Source: Sciscionella marina DSM 45152
GTDB taxonomy: Bacteria; Actinomycetota; Actinomycetes; Mycobacteriales; Pseudonocardiaceae
Length of the DNA stretch: 64,000 bases
NCBI RefSeq assembly: GCF_000379465.1
Contig: NZ_KB905388.1
Span: forward strand, 1 to 64,000
Direction: 5' to 3'
Shown here: one piece after another, positions 59,714-64,000 of the stretch
How the letters are laid out: each line of letters starts with the position of its first letter
How positions within the stretch are numbered: position 1 is the stretch's first letter
Translations under genes and position numbers: made by a program
The notes under the pieces: model-generated
The model's database searches: none
The model's input: the letters and a program-made list of their open reading frames with translations, nothing else
What the model was told of the DNA's origin: nothing

Positions 59714-59764
59714 CAGCAGTTATTACCCCTAGAAGGTAACAACTGCTGCGAGTTGATGTAATAT
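59714..59764. promoter_or_regulatory. AbiE operator and leaderless promoter
   Basis: CAGCAGTTATTACC (59714-59727) and GGTAACAACTGCTG (59735-59748) form an inverted repeat with 13 of 14 positions symmetric; a half-site CTACAGCATTTATTGC lies at 59689-59704. TAATAT (59759-59764) is a good -10 with ATG 59772 seven bases later. This is the arrangement for AbiEi autoregulation. Confidence 0.7.
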
Positions 59765-59771
59765 TCGCTGC

Positions 59772-60554
59772 ATGGAGATGCGATCGGCTCTCGAGCTACT
59801 CGGCGAGTTCACCGCCGAGCAGTGGGGACTGGTGACGCTCCAGCAAGCCAAGAAATCCGGAGTAGATGCGGTCACCATGCATCGGCTCAAGGAAGCGGGT
59901 TTCCTCGCACATGTGCGCCGCGGGGTGTACGCCGCCACCGCGGCGGTTCCGACGACCGCGCGCGACGAACAGGCGGCCTGGCTGACTTTCGATCCCGCCA
60001 CGCCCGCCTGGGAACGGGATCCGCTGGACACTACGGGCGGAGTGGTTTCCCATGCCTCGGCCTGCCGCCTGCATGAAGTCGGCGAATTCGTCACCGACCG
60101 GATCACCTTCACCGTTCCTCGCCGCCGCACCAGCCGGGACCCAGATCTGCGGTTCAAGATCGCTTCGCTTACCGAGCAGGATGTCGTCCTGCTGGACGGC
60201 CTGCCAGTGACCACCATGGCCCGCACCGTTCAGGACCTGCTCGCCGAGAATGCCGACGCGAGCCACCTCGCGACCATCATCCGGCAAGCGGTCGAGTCAG
60301 GACAGCTACGCCTGGACACATTCGTGGAGCAGATCGCGCCCTATGCCCGTCGTTACCGGGTACGACCGGATGATGGTGCGGCACTACTCGAGCATCTGCT
60401 GTCCCACATCGGCCTGTCGGCTGAACGCCTGCTCATACGCCCACAACCTCGATCCGCTGAGGCATCCGCCGCCCTTGCCTCCGAAGCGATACTGCAGCTC
60501 CGCGAGATGGCGGAGGGAAACAAGGGCGAGAGGACGCCAAGGGAGCGCAACTAG
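59772..60554 (+). CDS. AbiEi-type antitoxin
   Basis: 260 residues: N-terminal winged helix (GLVTLQQAKKSGVDAVTMHR, then GFLAHVRRGVYAA) and a C-terminal AbiEi_1-type region (SHASACRLHEVGEF, VTTMARTVQDLL). In the AbiE system the antitoxin represses its operon by binding the upstream inverted repeats and neutralises the toxin without protein-protein contact (type IV). Its gene overlaps the spacing of the toxin gene by 2 bases gap. Likely leaderless. Confidence 0.85.
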   Translation: MEMRSALELLGEFTAEQWGLVTLQQAKKSGVDAVTMHRLKEAGFLAHVRRGVYAATAAVPTTARDEQAAWLTFDPATPAWERDPLDTTGGVVSHASACRLHEVGEFVTDRITFTVPRRRTSRDPDLRFKIASLTEQDVVLLDGLPVTTMARTVQDLLAENADASHLATIIRQAVESGQLRLDTFVEQIAPYARRYRVRPDDGAALLEHLLSHIGLSAERLLIRPQPRSAEASAALASEAILQLREMAEGNKGERTPRERN

Positions 60555-60556
60555 CG

Positions 60557-61477
60557 ATGTCCACACCACGTCCCCCGATCACTCCCGCCGGCTACCAACA
60601 GCGCATCAACAGTCGAGCCGCGAACGCGGCGCAACACAGCACACTGAGCAAGTCCCAGCTGATCGGCATCTACTACTACCGGCGACTCCTGGCCAGAGTA
60701 TTCACAGCGGATCCGGGCTACTGGACCCTCAAAGGTGGACAGGCCCTGCTAGCTCGATGGCCCACGGCCCGCTACTCGACAGATATCGATCTGCTTCGCG
60801 AAGGCACACTCGATGAGGCAGTGCGTGCCTTGATCTCAGCGGCGAACACCGATCTTGATGATCATCTGCGGTTCGCCCACAAGGACACCTCGATGCCGAC
60901 GGAGATCGAGCGGCTCACCAGGAAGGTGCGCTTCCGCGCCATGGTGGGCAACAGGGAACTCCACGTGGTCAGCGTTGACGTGGTCGCGGGAGATACGCCT
61001 TCCGGCGTGGTCAGCACATCACTTGAGTCCCCATTCGGCCCGGACGGGGAACCGTGGCCGCCGGTACGAATGTTTCCGCTCGAAGATCACACGGCCGAGA
61101 AAATCTGCGCCATGTACGAACTGCACGGCCACTCGGGTGCCGCGTCAAGCCGCTACAAGGACCTCGTGGATCTGATGGTCATCGCGCACCGCAGCACTCT
61201 CAATGGGCCGACGACGCACGCTGTGCTACAGGCCGAGGCTCGCCGTCGCCAACACCACATCACTCTACGACTGCCGAGCACCTTTACCCTTCCCGACCGA
61301 TCGTGGACAAGTGGTTACGGGAGATTCGCCAGCCGCGTCCACGAACTCCCACGTGAACTGCACACCCTGAGCGGGGCCCGCCCACTGATCGAGGCATTCC
61401 TGAATCCCCTGCTCGGGGCTGATCCGCCACCAGGGCACTGGGTTCCCGAACAACGGCGCTGGGCCGCGGAACGCTGA
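60557..61477 (+). CDS. AbiEii-type nucleotidyltransferase toxin
   Basis: 306-residue nucleotidyltransferase. LKGGQALLARWPTARYSTDI followed by DLL is motif I (G-G-x-A...T-x-D-I-D), ARFS-type Lys/Asp motifs follow (EKICAMYELHG, SSRYKDLVDLMVI as motif III/IV). AbiEii/AbiGii toxins modify tRNA or other substrates with nucleotides and cause reversible growth arrest, giving phage abortive infection. ATG 60557 follows the antitoxin by 2 bases. Confidence 0.87.
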   Translation: MSTPRPPITPAGYQQRINSRAANAAQHSTLSKSQLIGIYYYRRLLARVFTADPGYWTLKGGQALLARWPTARYSTDIDLLREGTLDEAVRALISAANTDLDDHLRFAHKDTSMPTEIERLTRKVRFRAMVGNRELHVVSVDVVAGDTPSGVVSTSLESPFGPDGEPWPPVRMFPLEDHTAEKICAMYELHGHSGAASSRYKDLVDLMVIAHRSTLNGPTTHAVLQAEARRRQHHITLRLPSTFTLPDRSWTSGYGRFASRVHELPRELHTLSGARPLIEAFLNPLLGADPPPGHWVPEQRRWAAER

Positions 61478-61479
61478 CC

Positions 61480-61788
61480 TCACCCCACGGAGACACCGGC
61501 GTCGCGCAGTTCCGCGAGCACCTTGTCCGGGTCGTCCGGCGTGATCACCGGTTTACACCGGCGGCCGAGGTCGAGCTCGATCGCGGTCGTCTTGCGCGGG
61601 CGGCGCGCGTCGAAGTTGTACCAGTGCACGAAGTCGCCGCTGCCCCAGATGCGCAGCCTCGAAGGATTGGTGACCCGCGCCTGCCGGATCCGGTCGTAAC
61701 CGATGCGCTTGGCTCCGAAGGGGAAGTAGTACCGGCGCAGGACGAGTTGGTGTCCATCGAGCGTGATGCCGTTCTCCTGGTAGGCCAT
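61480..61788 (-). CDS. small conserved hypothetical protein
   Basis: 102 residues; YQENGITLDGHQLVLRRYYF suggests a PH-like beta-barrel, followed by RLRIWGSGDFVHWYNFDARR and a terminal helix DDPDKVLAELRDA. No signal peptide or membrane segment. Located between the AbiE pair and ddl, transcribed with ddl or from its own promoter. Not recognised. Confidence 0.6.
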   Translation of the reverse strand: MAYQENGITLDGHQLVLRRYYFPFGAKRIGYDRIRQARVTNPSRLRIWGSGDFVHWYNFDARRPRKTTAIELDLGRRCKPVITPDDPDKVLAELRDAGVSVG

Positions 61789-61807
61789 GTCTCCAGGGTA
61801 CGAAATC

Positions 61808-62884
61808 TCAGCGCAGCCCGGTTCCCCGCGCGAGGGCGGTGTCGATGAGGGTGCTCAGCAGGGTCCGGTAGTCGATGCCGGTGACCTCCCACATCTTGGG
61901 GTAGGCGGAGGTGGCGGTGAATCCGGGCATGGTGTTGAGCTCGTTGACGATGGGCTCGCCGGATTCGGTGATGAAGAAGTCGACCCGGGCGAGTCCCTGG
62001 CAGTCGAGCGCCCGGAAGGCGCGGATGGCCTGCTCCTGGATGGCGGCGGTGACGGCGTCGTCGAGTTTGGCCGGGATGTCGATCTCGCAGCGCTCGTCGG
62101 TCTCGAGGTATTTGGATTCGAAGTCGTACCAGTCGTCCCCGCGCATCCGGATCTCCGAGGGCAGGGAGGCGCGCACGGAACCGTCGGGGAATTCCAGCAC
62201 TCCGCACTCGACCTCGCGGGCGCCGACGACGCCTTCCTCGATGATCACCTTGGGGTCGATCTCGCGCGCGCTGGCGATGGCGGCGGGCAGTTCGGCGGCC
62301 GAACCGACCTTGGTGATCCCGGTCGAGGAACCGGCCCGCGCGGGCTTGACGAACAGCGGGTAGCTGAAGTCTTCGAGTTCGGGCTCGTCCTCGCCCCTGC
62401 GCAGCACGGTGAACCGGCCGACGCTCATCCCCTCGGCGGCGAGCAGTTTCTTGCCGAACTCCTTGTCCATGGCCGCGGCCGAGGCGAGCACCCCGGCACC
62501 GGCGTAGGGCACACCCGCCATCTCGAACATGCCCTGGATGGTGCCGTCCTCGCCGTAGGCGCCGTGCAGCACGGGGAACAGCACGTCCACCGCGGAAAGC
62601 ACCTCGCCCGCGCTGGGCTTGTCGATGGAGACCAGGTCACCGCCCGCGAGCGCGAGATCGGTTCCGTCACTGACCGAGGGCAGCCGCTTGTCGCGCAGTT
62701 CGAGCTCACGCGGGTCGGTGGTGCCGAGTACCCAGGAACCGTCCTGGGTGATACCGACGCCGACGATCTCGAACCGGTCCCTGTCGAGATTGGCCAGCAC
62801 GCTCGAAGCGGAGACGCAGGAAATGGCGTGCTCACTGTTGCGGCCCCCGAACACCACGGCGACCCGGATCTTCTGACTCGTCAA
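61808..62884 (-). CDS. ddl: D-alanine--D-alanine ligase
   Basis: 358-residue ATP-grasp ligase making the D-Ala-D-Ala dipeptide of peptidoglycan. N-terminal [20 protein letters not shown], central [23 protein letters not shown]-grasp [16 protein letters not shown] and C-terminal [20 protein letters not shown] with [11 protein letters not shown] are all present, so the enzyme is complete. Product names are the same for Ddl and VanA-like D-Ala-D-Lac ligases; the LNTMPGFT region is of the Ddl type. Confidence 0.95.
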   Translation of the reverse strand: MTSQKIRVAVVFGGRNSEHAISCVSASSVLANLDRDRFEIVGVGITQDGSWVLGTTDPRELELRDKRLPSVSDGTDLALAGGDLVSIDKPSAGEVLSAVDVLFPVLHGAYGEDGTIQGMFEMAGVPYAGAGVLASAAAMDKEFGKKLLAAEGMSVGRFTVLRRGEDEPELEDFSYPLFVKPARAGSSTGITKVGSAAELPAAIASAREIDPKVIIEEGVVGAREVECGVLEFPDGSVRASLPSEIRMRGDDWYDFESKYLETDERCEIDIPAKLDDAVTAAIQEQAIRAFRALDCQGLARVDFFITESGEPIVNELNTMPGFTATSAYPKMWEVTGIDYRTLLSTLIDTALARGTGLR

Positions 62885-62893
62885 CTCGACTCC

Positions 62894-64000
62894 TTAATGG
62901 CCTCGCCCACCTGGCGAGCCAGCGTACCCGCACCGCTTCAGCAGCCCGGCCACCACGGGTAATGCCTGCTCCAGCTCGGCGTGGGTGCAGGCGGTGTACC
63001 CGAGCGCGACCCCGTGCCACTGCTGGGTACCGATGTGGTGGCGGGCCAGCCCGTCGATCCAGATCCCCTGTTCCCGCGCGCCGTGCACGACGGCGTCCTC
63101 GCGTTCGAGGTCCTCGAGCGGCACGACCACGTGCGCGCCCGCATCGTCGCCGAGCACGTCCGCCCCCGCCGCGCGCAGGGTGTGCACCACGAGCTCGCGG
63201 CGCTGGTGCAGTACCCGGCGGATCTTGCGCAGGTGCCGACCGAGGTCGCCGTTGCGGGCCAGCTGTACGAGCACCTGCTGTCCGGCCGCGGCGGGGGCCA
63301 CGCCGGTGCGTTCGCGGTAGTCCAGCACTTTCCCGGTGACCTGTTGCGGGGCGATCATCCAGCCCGCGCCGAGTGTCGAGGTGAAGATCTTGCTCGTGGT
63401 GCCAAGGTGCACGACGACATCCGGGGCGAGCGAGGCGAGCAGCGGCAGCGGGGCCACGTCGTAGCGCAGTTCGCCGTCGTAATCGTCCTCGATCACCAGC
63501 CAGCCGCGTTCCCGCGCCCGTTCCACCAGCTGCACCCGCCTGCTCGCGGTCATCCGCCCGCCGAGCGGGTACTGGTGCGATGGCGAGCAGTACACCGCTT
63601 TCGCCGCGGGATCGATCTCGTCGACGCGGACCCCGCCCTCGTCGACGGGAACCGGAACCACCCGCACTCCCGCCGAGCGCAGCACCTGGACGGCGCGCTG
63701 ATAACCGGGATCCTCCATGGCGAGCACGTCACCGGGTTCGAACACCGCGCAGGCGAGTTCGTTGACCGCCGCGGTGGTCCCCGCGGTGGCCAGTACCACC
63801 TCGGCGATCCGCGCGGGCGCCACGGAGAGCCCGCGGTGGCGCAGCAGGTGCTCGGCGATCACCTCGCGGTATTCCGGAAGGCCCGCGCGTACCGGGCGCA
63901 GCAGCGGTTCCTCGTCGGCGGCGGCGCGCCAGGCCCGTCGCCAGGCCGCGCGGTCCATGTCCTCGATCAGCGGGGCGCCCGGGGCGAGGTCGATGTACTC
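62894..64000 (-). CDS. MocR-type regulator/aminotransferase, 5' part missing
   Basis: PLP fold-type I region of a GntR-MocR regulator: LATAGTTAAVNELACAVF, MEDPGYQRAVQVLRSAGVRV, SPSHQYPLGGRMTASRRVQL, VIEDDYDGELRYD and HLGTTSKIFTSTLGAGWM with the Schiff-base Lys in TSKIF. The open frame runs to the window edge through DLAPGAPLIED, so the wHTH N-terminus lies outside. Members regulate pyridoxal or amine metabolism (PdxR, GabR). Ends 9 bases after ddl start on the same strand. Confidence 0.85.
   Translation of the reverse strand, partial: EYIDLAPGAPLIEDMDRAAWRRAWRAAADEEPLLRPVRAGLPEYREVIAEHLLRHRGLSVAPARIAEVVLATAGTTAAVNELACAVFEPGDVLAMEDPGYQRAVQVLRSAGVRVVPVPVDEGGVRVDEIDPAAKAVYCSPSHQYPLGGRMTASRRVQLVERARERGWLVIEDDYDGELRYDVAPLPLLASLAPDVVVHLGTTSKIFTSTLGAGWMIAPQQVTGKVLDYRERTGVAPAAAGQQVLVQLARNGDLGRHLRKIRRVLHQRRELVVHTLRAAGADVLGDDAGAHVVVPLEDLEREDAVVHGAREQGIWIDGLARHHIGTQQWHGVALGYTACTHAELEQALPVVAGLLKRCGYAGSPGGRGH

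Overview
High-GC (roughly 68-70 percent) actinobacterial chromosome. The 16S rRNA 5' end, many GTG starts, Rossmann/F420-type LLM enzymes, MpaB-type and BVMO oxygenases, SoxBDAG and the rpmB / DAK2 / recG and thiL / ddl neighbourhoods all fit a filamentous actinomycete, most likely of the Pseudonocardiales (the order is an inference). The window opens in a 16S rRNA gene on the minus strand and closes inside a MocR-type regulator.

Layout. 1-0.5 kb: start of an rrn operon with its leader and promoter. 0.5-6.3 kb: ankyrin protein, amidohydrolase with a divergent MarR regulator, remnants of a decayed iron-uptake (efe) locus, a second MarR regulator with an aldo/keto reductase and an SDR, then a tRNA with anticodon UAA. 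6.4-12 kb: NDH-2, a DHFR-like protein, family-5 uracil-DNA glycosylase, serine carboxypeptidase, a small lipoprotein, and a solitary zinc-ribbon L32 gene.

12.2-27 kb is the metabolic core: GntR regulator, soxBDAG (heterotetrameric sarcosine oxidase), purU, then (after a TetR / monooxygenase / membrane protein island and an APH) a dimethylglycine-oxidase-type flavoprotein facing a Rieske ferredoxin / reductase / Rieske oxygenase operon. Together these can demethylate glycine betaine to glycine, passing the methyl carbons through tetrahydrofolate; PurU releases THF as formate. The divergent promoters of the dimethylglycine oxidase and the Rieske operon share the same sequence architecture and flank a perfect 20-bp-arm inverted repeat.

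27-34.4 kb: LLM oxidoreductase, CAT-type amino-acid permease, polysaccharide deacetylase lipoprotein, BVMO, a tail-anchored NERD-like protein, a TetR regulator and a broken deazaflavin-dependent nitroreductase gene. 34.4-43.9 kb: an amino-sugar-type catabolic locus (SIS-domain protein, NgcE-like binding protein, two ABC permeases, BadF-type sugar kinase, MDR reductase) divergent from an RpiR regulator and a secreted DUF4091 glycosidase; it has no ATPase of its own. 43.9-48.3 kb: small stress/accessory enzymes and TetR regulators with clear palindromic operators.

48.3-64 kb is mostly conserved chromosome: recG, DAK2 protein, rpmB, ung, gamma-carbonic anhydrase, thiL, ddl. Two accessory inserts interrupt it: a tandem pair of F420-type LLM oxidoreductases with MerR-type 19-bp-spacer leaderless promoters, and an AbiE type IV toxin-antitoxin pair with its operator. 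No CRISPR array, insertion sequence or prophage was seen.
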